A stretch of 64,000 bases of DNA, taken from the NCBI GenBank assembly GCA_016790285.1, contig JAEUPJ010000020.1, positions 62,001 through 126,000 of the forward strand. Reading direction: 5' to 3'. The position numbers were made by a program, and so were the translations under genes. The stretch comes from Roseateles sp. GTDB lineage: Bacteria > Pseudomonadota > Gammaproteobacteria > Burkholderiales > Burkholderiaceae_C. Below, in pieces: positions 44,734 through 54,188 of this stretch. The notes under the pieces are model-generated. The model was not told the origin of the DNA. It did not search any database and saw nothing but the letters and a program-made list of their open reading frames with translations. The first letter of the stretch is position 1; every line of letters begins with the position of its first letter.

Positions 44734-45477
44734 TCAGACCAGGCCCTGCTTGCTCGCGAGCACCGCAGCCTCGGCGCGGCTGCTGACGTTGAGCTTCTTG
44801 TAGATGCTCTTGATGTGGTCGTTGACCGTGAACCACTTGATGCCCATCAGGTTCGCAATCTCCTTGATCGTGAACCCCTTGCTCAGGTAGGTCAGCACCT
44901 CGCTCTCCCGCGGGGTGAGGCGTTCCCACTCGGGCGGCGGGTCCAGGGCCACGCTGCGGCTGTTGGCGAACGGCGCCTGCGAGGTGGACAGCGCGCCGAA
45001 GCCCGAGTTCAGCGGCATGGTGCCGCTGTCGCTGGAGCTGGGGCGGAAGTGCGACAGCAGCCGGCGCGCGATGGCCGGCGACAGCGGGGGCTGGCCGCGC
45101 ACGATGCGCTGGAGTTCTTCCACCAGCACCTCGAAGCGGTCTTCCTTCAACAGATAACCATCCGCGCCGCACTGCAGCGCGGGGAAGAGGTGGTCGTCGT
45201 CGGAGTACAGCGTCGTCACGATCTTGATGGCGGTGGAGCCGCTGAGCTCGGTCAGGAACTCCATGCCGTTGCCGTCAGGCAGCTCCAGGTCCACGAGGAT
45301 GAGCTTGAACCCCACCTCGCCGTTGGGCCCGCCGAGCTTGGCCACCTGGCGCCGCGCGTTCTCCAGGTCACCGACTTCGGTGAGCTCCATGGCGTCGCTG
45401 AAGCTCTCCCGCACGACCCGGCACAGGAAGCTTCGGGCAACGGGGTTGTCTTCGATGATCAGGACTTTGACGGTCAT
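44734..45477 (-). CDS. NarL/LuxR-type response regulator (orphan)
   Basis: A 247-residue two-component regulator. The receiver domain (1-125) has Asp10, phospho-acceptor Asp63 (LILVDLELPDGNG) and Lys (GYLLKED). A polar linker of about 60 residues leads to the LuxR-type helix-turn-helix (about 180-245, RLTPRESEVLTYLSKGFTIK, then MGIKWFTVNDHIKSIYKKLN). No sensor kinase gene is adjacent, so the partner must be elsewhere. Its long linker is unusual. Targets are unknown. Confidence 0.9.
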   Translation of the reverse strand: MTVKVLIIEDNPVARSFLCRVVRESFSDAMELTEVGDLENARRQVAKLGGPNGEVGFKLILVDLELPDGNGMEFLTELSGSTAIKIVTTLYSDDDHLFPALQCGADGYLLKEDRFEVLVEELQRIVRGQPPLSPAIARRLLSHFRPSSSDSGTMPLNSGFGALSTSQAPFANSRSVALDPPPEWERLTPRESEVLTYLSKGFTIKEIANLMGIKWFTVNDHIKSIYKKLNVSSRAEAAVLASKQGLV

Positions 45478-45579
45478 GGCGCGGGATGGGCAGCGGCTGT
45501 CGGTTCGACTGTTGAATGTAGCGCACGGCCCCCTAGAAACTCGGGTAAACCATTCCGAGGCACGCCCCCGTTTCAGGGT

Positions 45580-46557
45580 TCACGAATTGGTAAGAACCAA
45601 CTTGCCGACCACCTCGCGAGCCGCCATGCGCGCGAAGGCGGCGGGCAGCTCCTCCATGGGCAGCACCCGGTCGAGCACCGGCTTGACCTTGCCGGCGGCA
45701 TACCAGGCCGCGAGCTCGCCCAGCATCCGGGCGTTGCGCCCGGGCTCTCGCTTGGCGAACTCACCCCAGAAGACGCCCACCAGCGACGCCCCCTTGAGCA
45801 GGGCCAGGTTCAGCGGCAGCGAGGGAATGCTGCCCTGCGCGAATCCGATCACGAGGTAGCGGCCACGCCAGGCGATGGAGCGGAACGCGGCCTCGGCCAG
45901 GTCGCCGCCCACGGGGTCGTAGATGACGTCCGGGCCCTTGCCCTCGGTCAGCGCCTTGAGCTCGTCGCGCAGGTTCTGCGTGGCGTAGTTGATGGCCGCG
46001 TCGGCCCCCAGGGTCTTGCAGGCCTGGCACTTGGCGTCGCTGCCTGCCGCCGCGATCACGCGGGCGCCCGCCGCCTTGGCGATCTGGATGGCCGCCGTGC
46101 CCACGCCGCCCGCGGCGCCGAGGATCAGCACGGTTTCACCTGGTTGCAAAGCCGCACGGTCCATCAGGGCATGATGGCTGGTGGCATAGGTGCAGATGAA
46201 GGCGGCGGCGTCCTCGAACGCGAAGCCGTCCGGCAGCGGCATCGCGAGCATGGCAGGGATGCACACCTCGGTGGCGAACCCGCCCAGGCCGCCGAAGGCC
46301 GCGACACGCTGACCCACCGCGAAGCCCTTGACGCCTTCGCCGACCTCGGTGACCACGCCCGAGAACTCCGTGCCTGGCACGAAGGGCAGGGGCGGCTTCA
46401 TCTGGTACTTGTTCTGCACGATCAGCAGGTCAGGGAAGTTCAGGCTCGCCGCCTTGATCTGCACCCGGATCTGCCCCGCGGCCAGTGCCGGAGCCGGCAG
46501 GTCGCGCCACTGCAGCGCCTCCACGCCCACGGGGTTCTCACACAGCCAAGCCTTCAT
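45580..46557 (-). CDS. NADPH:quinone oxidoreductase, zinc-free MDR family
   Basis: A 325-residue medium-chain reductase. The N-terminal domain lacks the structural zinc cysteines. The cofactor fold is seen in ILGAAGGVGTAAIQIAKAAG, followed by VIGFAQGSIPSLPLNLALLK. It should reduce quinones or alpha,beta-unsaturated carbonyls with NADPH. The ATG at 46557 with an upstream GAGGAGA site is used; a longer frame reading through the surE promoter region is rejected. The gene is divergent from surE with 91 bases between starts. Confidence 0.9.
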   Translation of the reverse strand: MKAWLCENPVGVEALQWRDLPAPALAAGQIRVQIKAASLNFPDLLIVQNKYQMKPPLPFVPGTEFSGVVTEVGEGVKGFAVGQRVAAFGGLGGFATEVCIPAMLAMPLPDGFAFEDAAAFICTYATSHHALMDRAALQPGETVLILGAAGGVGTAAIQIAKAAGARVIAAAGSDAKCQACKTLGADAAINYATQNLRDELKALTEGKGPDVIYDPVGGDLAEAAFRSIAWRGRYLVIGFAQGSIPSLPLNLALLKGASLVGVFWGEFAKREPGRNARMLGELAAWYAAGKVKPVLDRVLPMEELPAAFARMAAREVVGKLVLTNS

Positions 46558-46634
46558 CGTCGTCTCCTCGTTCTGGATGCGGCGATGATAGGAATCAAGG
46601 GAGTTACACCCGGTCTCGCAGGTGACGCCTTCCC

Positions 46635-46640
46635 TACAAT
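46635..46640 (+). promoter_or_regulatory. Candidate -10 of surE
   Basis: TACAAT ends only 8 bases before the surE ATG, so transcription would begin at or just before the start codon. No good -35 is visible. A leaderless or nearly leaderless transcript is possible. Confidence 0.4.
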
Positions 46641-46648
46641 TGGCGCCC

Positions 46649-47392
46649 ATGCGCATCCTCATTTCGAACGACGACGGCTACCTCGCCCCCGGCCTTGCGG
46701 CCCTTGTGAAGGCTTGCGAGGGCCTCGGGGAGATCGAGGTCATCGCCCCGGAGCAGAACGCGAGCGGCACGTCCAACTCCCTGACCCTGAACCGGCCACT
46801 GAACGTCTACCGCGCCGCCAATGGCTTTCGCTACGTCAGCGGTACCCCTTCGGACGGCGTCCACCTCGCCCTGACCGGCCTGCTGGGCTACCGCCCTGAC
46901 CTGGTGCTCTCGGGCATCAACAACGGAGCCAACATGGGCGACGACACGCTCTACAGCGGCACCGTCGCGGCGGCCACGGAGGGTTATCTCTTCGGCATCC
47001 CGTCCATCGCCTTCTCGCAGGCCGAAAAGGGCTGGGTCGAGCTCGAAGCCGCGGCCCGCACGGCGCGCAGCGTCGTCGAGCAGGTCATCGCCGGTGGCCT
47101 GGAGCGGGGCTTCTTGCTGAACGTGAACATCCCCAACCGGCCTGATGCCGACAAGCTGCCGCGCGTCATCACGCGCCTGGGTCGCCGCCATGCGAGCGAA
47201 GGCATCATCGAGCAGGTGAACCCGCGTGGCGAGACGATTTACTGGATCGGCCCCGCGGGCGACGCGCGCGACGCGGGCGAGGGCACCGATTTCCATGCCA
47301 CGGCCAACGGCCAGGTTTCCATCACCCCACTGCAGGTGGACCTCACCGAGCACGCGTCGCTGGGCACCTGGAAGCAGCGCCTGGGCCTCTGA
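46649..47392 (+). CDS. surE: 5'/3'-nucleotidase SurE
   Basis: A 247-residue metal-dependent nucleotidase that removes phosphate from nucleoside monophosphates and short polyphosphates, and helps survival in stationary phase. The metal site is ISNDDGY near the N-terminus, with Asn in NASGTSNS and the loop [12 protein letters not shown]. The ATG at 46649 starts at the family N-terminus ([10 protein letters not shown]). It directly abuts pcm (TGAATG), giving the classical surE-pcm-nlpD-rpoS block. Confidence 0.97.
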   Translation: MRILISNDDGYLAPGLAALVKACEGLGEIEVIAPEQNASGTSNSLTLNRPLNVYRAANGFRYVSGTPSDGVHLALTGLLGYRPDLVLSGINNGANMGDDTLYSGTVAAATEGYLFGIPSIAFSQAEKGWVELEAAARTARSVVEQVIAGGLERGFLLNVNIPNRPDADKLPRVITRLGRRHASEGIIEQVNPRGETIYWIGPAGDARDAGEGTDFHATANGQVSITPLQVDLTEHASLGTWKQRLGL

Positions 47393-48196
47393 ATGAGCGC
47401 ACCCAAGCGCTTCCCTGCCAGCCTCAAGTCGGCCACGGCGCCACAGCGCGAGCTGCTGATGCCGCAGCGCCATCTGCGCCAGGCCACGGCCGATGCGGCG
47501 CGGCTTGCGCGCCCCAGCGGCACCGGCCTGGACAGCGGCGCCGTGCGCGAGCGCATGGTGGCCCGGCTGCGCGCGGAAGGGAAATTTGACGAACAGGTGC
47601 TGGCCGCGATGGCGGCGGTGCCGCGGCATGAGTTCGTCGACAGCGCGCTGGCCGCACAGGCCTACGAGGACACGGCGCTGCCCATCGGCCACGGCCAGAC
47701 CATCTCCAAGCCCTCGGTCGTGGCCCACATGCTGGGCCTGCTGATGGCCGGCGGCGGCGCGCGCCAGCGCGGCTCGCTGGGCCGGGTGCTCGAGATCGGC
47801 ACGGGCTGCGGCTACCAGGCGGCCGTCATCGCGCTGCTGGCGCGGCAGGTCACGTCCATCGAGCGCGTGCAGGGCCTGCACGACAAGGCGCGGCTGAACC
47901 TGCAACGGCTGGCGCTGCCGCGAGCCCCGCGCCTCATCTGGGGCGATGGCCGCATCGGCCACGCGGCCAGCGGCCCCTTCGACAGCATCATCGCGGCCGC
48001 CGGCGGCGAGGACATTCCTCAGGCCTGGTTGGCGCAACTCGCGCCTGGCGGGCGCTTGATCGCCCCGACCGCGGCCAGTGGACGCGGGCAGGTGCTGGTG
48101 GTGCTGGACCACCTCGTGGAAGGCGGCGCGAGCTGCTGGGTTCGCAGTGAACATGAGGCCGTGCTCTTCGTCCCCCTAAAATCGGGCGTTCTCTGA
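47393..48196 (+). CDS. pcm: Protein-L-isoaspartate O-methyltransferase
   Basis: Repairs damaged isoaspartyl residues by methylation with S-adenosylmethionine. The core (about residues 50-260) has ARLRAEGKFDEQVLAAMAAV, YEDTALPIGHGQTISKPSVV (the ISKP motif), and motif I VLEIGTGCGYQAAVIALL. At 267 residues it is longer than the usual 210 or so because of a 45-residue N-terminal extension rich in basic and Ala residues. The ATG abutting surE is kept since no better start lies before the core. The long C-terminal overlap with nothing else supports the frame. Confidence 0.94.
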   Translation: MSAPKRFPASLKSATAPQRELLMPQRHLRQATADAARLARPSGTGLDSGAVRERMVARLRAEGKFDEQVLAAMAAVPRHEFVDSALAAQAYEDTALPIGHGQTISKPSVVAHMLGLLMAGGGARQRGSLGRVLEIGTGCGYQAAVIALLARQVTSIERVQGLHDKARLNLQRLALPRAPRLIWGDGRIGHAASGPFDSIIAAAGGEDIPQAWLAQLAPGGRLIAPTAASGRGQVLVVLDHLVEGGASCWVRSEHEAVLFVPLKSGVL

Positions 48197-48259
48197 CGGG
48201 GCCGCCGGCGCACCGCGCCACACAATCGGGTCGGCCTTCCAACGTGCCTACGCCACACG

Positions 48260-49171
48260 ATGCCCTCTAGCTTGCGCTTTCTCTTCGTTGTCACCACCTC
48301 GCTGCTGCTCAGCGCCTGCGGCACATCGCTGCAACGCGCGCCGGTCGAGGACCGCAACCCCCAGCCGCCCAAGGTGGCCGCCCCCGCCGCGCCGGCCTCT
48401 GCACCCGTGGCCGCTGCCGAAGTGAAGCCGCCGCTGCCCGGTGCCGAGAACGCGGGCAAGCCGGGCTACTACACCGTCAAGCCGGGCGACGCGCTCATCC
48501 GCATCGCGCTGGACAACGGCCAGAGCTGGCGCGACGTGGCCAAGTGGAACAACCTCGAGAACCCCAACCGCATCGAAGTGGGCCAGGTGCTGCGCGTCGT
48601 GCCGCCGGGCGTCGACCCGAGCGCCGTGACGGCCAAGCCCATCGGTACCGTCGCCAAGGTCGAGGCACGGCCGCTCGATGCGAAGCCGCCCGTCGGCTCT
48701 GCCAGCTCGGCCAGTTCGGCCAGCGCGGCGTCCGCGCCGGCCACGGTGGTGGCGCCCAAGGAGGCGTCCAAGGAGGCGTCCAAAGAGTCTGCTGCCGATG
48801 ACGACACGCTGTCCTGGGCCTGGCCCGTCGCGCAGTCCGTGAGTGCGGGCTTCGACGAGCAGCGCAACAAGGGCCTGGATTTCGCCGGCAAGCCGGGCGA
48901 CCCGGTCTATGCGGTCGCAGACGGTCGCGTCGTTTACGCCGGATCGGGCTTGCGCGGCTACGGCAACTTGGTCATCATCAAGCACAACAACACCTACCTC
49001 ACCGCTTACGCCCACAACCGGGCGATGCTGGTCGAACAGGAGCAGGTCGTGCGCAAGGGCCAGAAGATCGCCGAGATGGGTTCCACCGAGAGCGACAGCG
49101 TCAAGCTGCACTTTGAAGTGCGCCGGCTGGGCAAGCCTGTCGACCCCGCCAAGCTGCTGCCGCCGCGCTGA
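48260..49171 (+). CDS. nlpD: NlpD-type lipoprotein (LysM + degenerate LytM)
   Basis: A 303-residue outer-membrane lipoprotein (lipobox LLLSAC). A LysM peptidoglycan-binding domain lies at about 68-115 (YYTVKPGDALIRIALDN). A Pro/Ala/Ser-rich linker contains the repeated KEASKEASKE. The LytM domain follows (about 180-300). In it the zinc-binding His of active peptidases is replaced (NKGLDFAG) and only one of the two late His remains (KLHFEVRR), as in NlpD that activates the amidase AmiC at the division septum. It precedes rpoS, as in most proteobacteria. Confidence 0.94.
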   Translation: MPSSLRFLFVVTTSLLLSACGTSLQRAPVEDRNPQPPKVAAPAAPASAPVAAAEVKPPLPGAENAGKPGYYTVKPGDALIRIALDNGQSWRDVAKWNNLENPNRIEVGQVLRVVPPGVDPSAVTAKPIGTVAKVEARPLDAKPPVGSASSASSASAASAPATVVAPKEASKEASKESAADDDTLSWAWPVAQSVSAGFDEQRNKGLDFAGKPGDPVYAVADGRVVYAGSGLRGYGNLVIIKHNNTYLTAYAHNRAMLVEQEQVVRKGQKIAEMGSTESDSVKLHFEVRRLGKPVDPAKLLPPR

Positions 49172-49213
49172 AGCCGGCAGCTCACTTCCACGACCAGGGC
49201 CAGCGAACCCGCC

Positions 49214-50230
49214 ATGAAACGCGCTGCGCCCAAACTCAACGGTCACGCCGCGCCAGGTGAGCCTGCCGTGATGCTGTCGGCCTTGAATGGTCACGGTCAC
49301 GGCACCGAGGGCGAGGCGCCGCCGGGCGACGCCCCCGACGAGGACACGCAGGCCCTGCGCGCCGTCAGCGACGACGTCGAGGTGGGCAACGCGCTGCAGG
49401 CCTACCTGCGCGACATCCGCCGCACGCCGCTGCTGACGCCCCAGCAGGAATTCGACACCGCCCAGGCGGCGCGCGCGGGTGATTTCGAGGCGCGCCAGGC
49501 CATGATCGAGCACAACCTCCGCCTGGTCGTGAGCATCGCCAAGAACTACCTGGGCCGCGGCCTGCCGATGAGCGACCTCATCGAGGAAGGCAACCTCGGG
49601 CTGATGCATGCCATCGGCAAGTTCGAGCCGGAGCGCGGCTTTCGCTTCTCGACGTACGCGAGCTGGTGGATCCGCCAGAGCATCGAGCGCGCGCTCATGC
49701 ACCAGGCCCGCCTGGTGCGGTTGCCCGTGCACATCGTGCGCGAGCTCAACCAGGTGCTCAAGGCGCGCCGCGCGCTGGAGGCGCTGCAAAGCGCGCAGGG
49801 CGCCGAAGGGCGTGTGCGCGCCGAGGACGTGGCCCAGGCGCTGGGCCGGCCGGTGGACGAAGTTGCCGAACTCCTGGCCTATGCGGAGCTGCCCAGCTCG
49901 CTGGACTCTCCCGTGGACCGCAACGGTGAAGGCGGCGAGTCCATGCTCGACCTGGTCGCCGACGATCAAGCGATCGACCCCATGGGGCTGCGGCTGTCGC
50001 ACGAGGTCGAGGAGCTGCTCCAGCACGGGCTGGCGAGCCTGAACGACCGCGAGCGCGAGGTGCTGTCGGGTCGCTACGGCCTGTCGGACCGCGAACCCGA
50101 GACGCTGGACGTGCTGGCCATCCGCTTGAAGCTCACGCGCGAGCGCATCCGCCAGATCCAGATCGAGGCCCTGGCCAAGCTCAAGCGCAACATGATGCGC
50201 CACGGCGTGGACCGCGACTCCATCTTCTGA
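49214..50230 (+). CDS. rpoS: RNA polymerase sigma factor RpoS
   Basis: The general stress and stationary-phase sigma factor, 338 residues. Regions are clear: 1.2 ([17 protein letters not shown]), 2 ([19 protein letters not shown], then [19 protein letters not shown] and [17 protein letters not shown]), 3 ([15 protein letters not shown]), and 4 ([15 protein letters not shown], then [18 protein letters not shown]). The 40-residue N-terminal lead is rich in His, Gly and acidic residues and is not conserved. In enterics much of rpoS transcription starts inside nlpD, and the same layout is present here. Confidence 0.96.
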   Translation: MKRAAPKLNGHAAPGEPAVMLSALNGHGHGTEGEAPPGDAPDEDTQALRAVSDDVEVGNALQAYLRDIRRTPLLTPQQEFDTAQAARAGDFEARQAMIEHNLRLVVSIAKNYLGRGLPMSDLIEEGNLGLMHAIGKFEPERGFRFSTYASWWIRQSIERALMHQARLVRLPVHIVRELNQVLKARRALEALQSAQGAEGRVRAEDVAQALGRPVDEVAELLAYAELPSSLDSPVDRNGEGGESMLDLVADDQAIDPMGLRLSHEVEELLQHGLASLNDREREVLSGRYGLSDREPETLDVLAIRLKLTRERIRQIQIEALAKLKRNMMRHGVDRDSIF

Positions 50231-50260
50231 GCGCCCTGGCCGCCTCGGGATAATCGGGGC

Positions 50261-51613
50261 ATGACTCAGACAACAGATTGGCTCAAGGTCGAGAGCATCG
50301 AGCTTGAGGCGCAGGGCGTGGCGCACAACGCCGAGGGCAAGGTGGTCTTCATCGACGGCGCGCTGCCGGGCGAGATCGTCAAGGCGCACATCGCGCGCCG
50401 CAAGAACAACTGGGAGCAGGGCCAGCTCGCCGAGATCAAGAAGGAAAGCCCGCTGCGCGTGACGCCAGGCTGCCCCCACTTCGGCCTGCACGCGGGCGCC
50501 TGCGGCGGCTGCAAGATGCAGCACCTGCACGCTGGCGCCCAGGTGGCGGTGAAGCAGCGCGTGGTGGAGGACAACCTCTGGCACCTGGGCAAGGTCAAGC
50601 CCGAGGTGCTGCTGCGGCCCATCGAGGGCCCGACCTGGGGCTACCGCTACCGCGCGCGCTTCTCGGTGCGGTATGTTGCCAAGAAGGGCGAGGTGCTGAT
50701 CGGCTTTCACGAGCGCAAGAGCCGCTACGTGGCCGACATGCAGGTCTGCAAGGTGGTGCCCAAGGTCGTGAGCGACCTGCTGATGCCGCTGCGCGCCCTC
50801 ATTGCCAGCATGGCCGAACGCGACCGGCTGCCGCAGATCGAGCTGGCCATGGGCGACGAGGTCATCGCCCTGGTGCTGCGCCACCTCAACCTGCTGCCGG
50901 CGGGTGACATCGAGCTGTTGCGCGCGTTCGCCGCCCGGCACGGCGTGCAGTGGTGGCTGCAGCCCAAGGGCCCGGACACCGTCAAGCTGCTGGACGAAGG
51001 CGGCGCACAGCTGGCCTACCGCCTGCCCGAGTTCGGCGTGACCATGCCGTTCAAGCCGACGGACTTCACGCAGGTCAACCCGCACATCAATGCGGCGCTC
51101 GTGGGCCGGGCGCTGCGGCTGCTGGCCGTGGAGCCCGGCGACCGGGTCATCGACTGGTTCTGCGGCCTGGGCAACTTCACACTGCCGCTGGCCACCAAGG
51201 CCCGCGAGGTGCTCGGCATCGAGGGCAGCGAGACCCTGGTGCAACGTTCGCGCGAGAACGCCGCCGCCAACGGCCTCGCGCACAAGACGAGCTTTGTCGC
51301 GCGCAACCTCTTCGAGATGACGCCCGAGCTGCTCGCGGCCGACGGCATCGCCGACCGCTGGCTCATCGACCCGCCACGCGAGGGCGCCTTCGCCCTGGCC
51401 AAGGCGGTGGCAGACATCGCGCAGGACCCGTCGCTGGCGCCCGGCTGGGTGCCGCCCCGGCGCATCGTCTACGTGAGCTGCAACCCCGCCACGCTGGCGC
51501 GCGATGCCGGATTGCTGGTGAACGTGGCCGGCTACCGCTGCACGGCGGCCAGCGCGGTGAACATGTTCCCGCACACGGCACACGTGGAAAGCATCGCCGT
51601 CTTCGAGCGTTGA
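50261..51613 (+). CDS. rlmD: 23S rRNA (uracil-1939-C5)-methyltransferase
   Basis: A 450-residue RumA/TrmA-family enzyme. The N-terminal TRAM domain (about 1-60) precedes an iron-sulfur site with cysteines in [19 protein letters not shown] and a later ADMQVCK. The methyltransferase domain has [14 protein letters not shown] and [14 protein letters not shown], and the catalytic Cys is in [12 protein letters not shown]. The ATG at 50261 is preceded by GATAAT ending 6 bases upstream, so translation may start at the very 5' end of the mRNA. Confidence 0.96.
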   Translation: MTQTTDWLKVESIELEAQGVAHNAEGKVVFIDGALPGEIVKAHIARRKNNWEQGQLAEIKKESPLRVTPGCPHFGLHAGACGGCKMQHLHAGAQVAVKQRVVEDNLWHLGKVKPEVLLRPIEGPTWGYRYRARFSVRYVAKKGEVLIGFHERKSRYVADMQVCKVVPKVVSDLLMPLRALIASMAERDRLPQIELAMGDEVIALVLRHLNLLPAGDIELLRAFAARHGVQWWLQPKGPDTVKLLDEGGAQLAYRLPEFGVTMPFKPTDFTQVNPHINAALVGRALRLLAVEPGDRVIDWFCGLGNFTLPLATKAREVLGIEGSETLVQRSRENAAANGLAHKTSFVARNLFEMTPELLAADGIADRWLIDPPREGAFALAKAVADIAQDPSLAPGWVPPRRIVYVSCNPATLARDAGLLVNVAGYRCTAASAVNMFPHTAHVESIAVFER

Positions 51614-51615
51614 CG

Positions 51616-51753
51616 GTTTAGTAAACAAGAAATCGGTGCGCCGCCGGCTTGGCGGGTGCGTCGTCCTGTTACTCGGGTCAACCCGAGGACGCTGCGCAGC
51701 CGAACTGAGAAAGAATGAATAAACAAATAGATTTTGTTTAGTTCATTCTCAGT
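51616..51753. promoter_or_regulatory. AT-rich palindromic control region upstream of GH5
   Basis: Four dyads stand here: GTTTAGTAAAC (51616-51626, perfect), CCGCC/GGCGG (51641-51655), CTCGGGT-CA-ACCCGAG (51672-51687, terminator-like, possibly for rlmD), and a large imperfect one at 51704-51753. The last has ACTGAGA/TCTCAGT outer arms and a perfect AAACAAA-TAGAT-TTTGTTT centre. The strong AT bias contrasts with the GC-rich flanks. It is probably an operator and promoter for the glycosidase; no regulator gene is adjacent. Confidence 0.6.
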
Positions 51754-51818
51754 CGGATGCGAGCGCCATGCACGCCGCGCACCGACGCCACCACCCCTCA
51801 GGAGACAAGAGGCTGGCC

Positions 51819-53339
51819 ATGTTGCGAACCCATCTTCCGCGCCTGTTCGGCGCTGCTTGCCTGGCCGTCGGCCTGGCGCTGTCGGCCACGAGTTCGGCGC
51901 TCGCCCAGGGCGCGGCCCTGCCGGCGCAGGCGCTCAAGCGCGGTGTCAACATCCTCGGTTACGACCCGATCTGGAAAGAGCCCGCGAAGGCGCGCTTCCA
52001 GATGCGGCACCTGCAGGTGATCCGCGACGGGGGCTTCGACCACGTCCGGCTGAACCTGCATGCCTTCGAGCACATGGACGCCGAGGGCCGTCTGCCGGCC
52101 AGCTGGTTCAAGACCCTGGACGAGGTGCTTGCTGCCTCGCTCAATGCGGGCCTGCAGGTCATCATCGACCAGCACAACTTCATGGACTGCGCCAAGTCCA
52201 TCGACACCTGCCGCACCAAGCTCAAGGCCTTCTGGCGCCAAGTGGCGCCGCGCTACAAGGACGCGCCCGACGCGGTGTTGTTCGAGATCCTGAACGAGCC
52301 CAATGGCGCAGCCGATGCCGTCTGGAACGACATCCTCGCGGAGAACCTGCAGATCATCCGCGAGACCAACCCCAAGCGCCGCGTGGTGGTCGGGCCGAAG
52401 TTCTGGAACTCGATGGATCACCTGGACAGCCTCAAGCTGCCGGAGGCGGACCGCAACCTCGTCGTCACTTACCACTACTACTCGCCGTTTCCCTTCACCC
52501 ACCAGGGCGCGCACTGGGTGGAGGAATTCAAGAACACCTCGGGCGTGACCTGGGGCACGGCGGCCGAGCAGGAGCAGATCAAGAAGGACTTCGACAAGGT
52601 CAAGGCCTGGGCGCTGAAGAACAACCGTCCCATCCTGCTGGGTGAGTTCGGTGCGCTGGAGACCGGCGCGCTCGCCCAGCGAGTGGCCTGGACCTCGGCG
52701 GTCGCGCGTGCGGCCGAGGCACGCGGCTTCGGCTGGAGCTACTGGCAGTTCGACTCCGACTTCATCGTCTGGGACATGAAGGCCGATGCCTGGGTCAAGC
52801 CCATCCTGAATGCGCTCGTTCCCTCGCCTGGCGCGCCCGCTGCCGCAGTTGCCCGCAGCAGCGACCCGGCGCTGGACCACCTCATCAACGTCGCCAAGGC
52901 CAGTGCCTGGTCGGTCTACGGCGAGGGCCAGACCACCCAGCAGGTGGCCTGCGAAGCCACGGGCAAGACCTGCCTGCGCGTGGCCCTGCAGGGCAAACGC
53001 GCCAACCCGTGGGACATCGGCGCCATCGCCCCCATCACCGGCGACATCCGCAAGGGCGACAAGCTCCAGGTGCTGCTATGGGCCCGGCTGGATACCGACG
53101 ACGCCAAGGCGCAGGTGCAGGTGCCGGTGTCGCTGCAGATCGGCACGCCGCCCTACACGGCCGTGCTGTCAGGCTCCGCGCTGCTGACGAACAAGCTCGA
53201 GCCGGTGGTGCTCAGCGGCACGTCGCAGCTTGACCAGGCAGGCGGCACCGTGAACCTGTCCGTGCAGATCGGCCAGGTCGGCCAGCCGCTGGTGCTGAGC
53301 GCGCCGTTCGTGCTGCGCAACTACACGCCGGCCAAGTAG
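51819..53339 (+). CDS. Secreted glycoside hydrolase family 5 with C-terminal domain
   Basis: A 506-residue secreted enzyme. The signal peptide (about 1-29) ends at SSALAQG. The catalytic GH5 barrel (about 40-340) shows IDQHNFMD, the acid/base Glu160 in EILNEPNG, TYHYYSPFPF, and the nucleophile Glu276 in ILLGEFGALE. GH5 enzymes cut beta-1,4-glucans or mannans (cellulase type). A Pro/Ala linker leads to a C-terminal beta-rich domain (about 365-505) that looks like a carbohydrate-binding or sandwich module but is not assigned to a family. The ATG at 51819 follows CAGGAGACAAG. Substrate class is inferred only. Confidence 0.9.
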   Translation: MLRTHLPRLFGAACLAVGLALSATSSALAQGAALPAQALKRGVNILGYDPIWKEPAKARFQMRHLQVIRDGGFDHVRLNLHAFEHMDAEGRLPASWFKTLDEVLAASLNAGLQVIIDQHNFMDCAKSIDTCRTKLKAFWRQVAPRYKDAPDAVLFEILNEPNGAADAVWNDILAENLQIIRETNPKRRVVVGPKFWNSMDHLDSLKLPEADRNLVVTYHYYSPFPFTHQGAHWVEEFKNTSGVTWGTAAEQEQIKKDFDKVKAWALKNNRPILLGEFGALETGALAQRVAWTSAVARAAEARGFGWSYWQFDSDFIVWDMKADAWVKPILNALVPSPGAPAAAVARSSDPALDHLINVAKASAWSVYGEGQTTQQVACEATGKTCLRVALQGKRANPWDIGAIAPITGDIRKGDKLQVLLWARLDTDDAKAQVQVPVSLQIGTPPYTAVLSGSALLTNKLEPVVLSGTSQLDQAGGTVNLSVQIGQVGQPLVLSAPFVLRNYTPAK

Positions 53340-53360
53340 GGCGCGAGCGAGCCAAAGAAA

Positions 53361-53384
53361 AAGGGCGGCCCGAAGGCCGCCCTT
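53361..53384. terminator. Terminator after the GH5 gene
   Basis: AAGGGCGGCC-CGAA-GGCCGCCCTT, a perfect 10-base stem with a tetraloop, preceded by an A-run (serving the opposite strand) and located between convergent genes. Confidence 0.85.
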
Positions 53385-53403
53385 GTCGTTGGTGCGGTGC
53401 GCG

Positions 53404-54096
53404 TCAGTCGCGGTCGCCGCCGAAGATACCCAGCAGGGCCAGCAGGCTCTGGAACACGTTGTAGATGTCCAGGTAGATGCACAGCGTGGCGCTGATGTAG
53501 TTCGTCTCGCCGCCGTCGATCACGCGCTTGATGTCGTACAGCATGAAGGCCGAGAAGATGGCCAGCGACATCACGAGCAGGGTCAGCATCAGGGCCGAGG
53601 ACTGCAGGAAGATGTTGGCGATGCCCGCGACCATCAGGATGACGGCGCCCACCAGCAGGAACTTGCCCATCGAGGACAGGTCGCGCTTGATGACCGTGGC
53701 GAGGCTTGCCATGGCGAAGAACACCGCCGCGGTGCCGCCGAAGGCTGTCATGACCAGCGACGTGCCGTTCTTGAAGCCCAGCACGTAGCCGACCATGCGC
53801 GACAACATGAGGCCCATGAAGAAGGTGAAGGCCAGCAGGGCGGCCACGCCCATGGCGCTGTCCTTCGTCTTCTCGACGACGAACATCAGGCCAAAGGCGC
53901 CGACGAAGAACACGAGTGTGCTGATGCCCGGGCTCAGGGTGGCGAAAAGGCCGGTGGCCACGCCGATCCAGGCGCCGAGCACGGTCGGCACGAGGGACAG
54001 GGCCAGCAGCCAGTAGGTGTTGCGCAGCACGCGCTGACGGTCGGCGGCAAGGCCCGCGCCGGCGAAGCGGTATTGGGTTTGCAAGCTTTCGTTCAT
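53404..54096 (-). CDS. Bax-inhibitor-1/YccA-family membrane protein
   Basis: A 230-residue protein with seven hydrophobic helices, ending GIFGGDRD. The family pattern is seen in VLRNTYWLLALSLVPTVLGA and SAFMLYDIKRVIDGGETNYI, the latter with the conserved Asp and the run to the last helix. YccA binds and restrains the FtsH protease, and related proteins are pH-gated calcium leaks. In this genome ftsH lies within 10 kb, but the two genes are not in one operon. The call is firm, the function indirect. Confidence 0.93.
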   Translation of the reverse strand: MNESLQTQYRFAGAGLAADRQRVLRNTYWLLALSLVPTVLGAWIGVATGLFATLSPGISTLVFFVGAFGLMFVVEKTKDSAMGVAALLAFTFFMGLMLSRMVGYVLGFKNGTSLVMTAFGGTAAVFFAMASLATVIKRDLSSMGKFLLVGAVILMVAGIANIFLQSSALMLTLLVMSLAIFSAFMLYDIKRVIDGGETNYISATLCIYLDIYNVFQSLLALLGIFGGDRD

Positions 54097-54188
54097 GACG
54101 ATCCTCCGAGGGTCGAATGGGAAACCGTGCAGATTCTAGGTCTGCAACGGAGCGCTACATTGGGCCATCTCCCTCCAATCGCAAGGCC

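Noticed and set aside
48248-51628. 1126-residue minus-strand open frame across nlpD, rpoS and rlmD
   Set aside because: Covers three confidently identified genes on the other strand and has no recognisable domain; a high-GC shadow.
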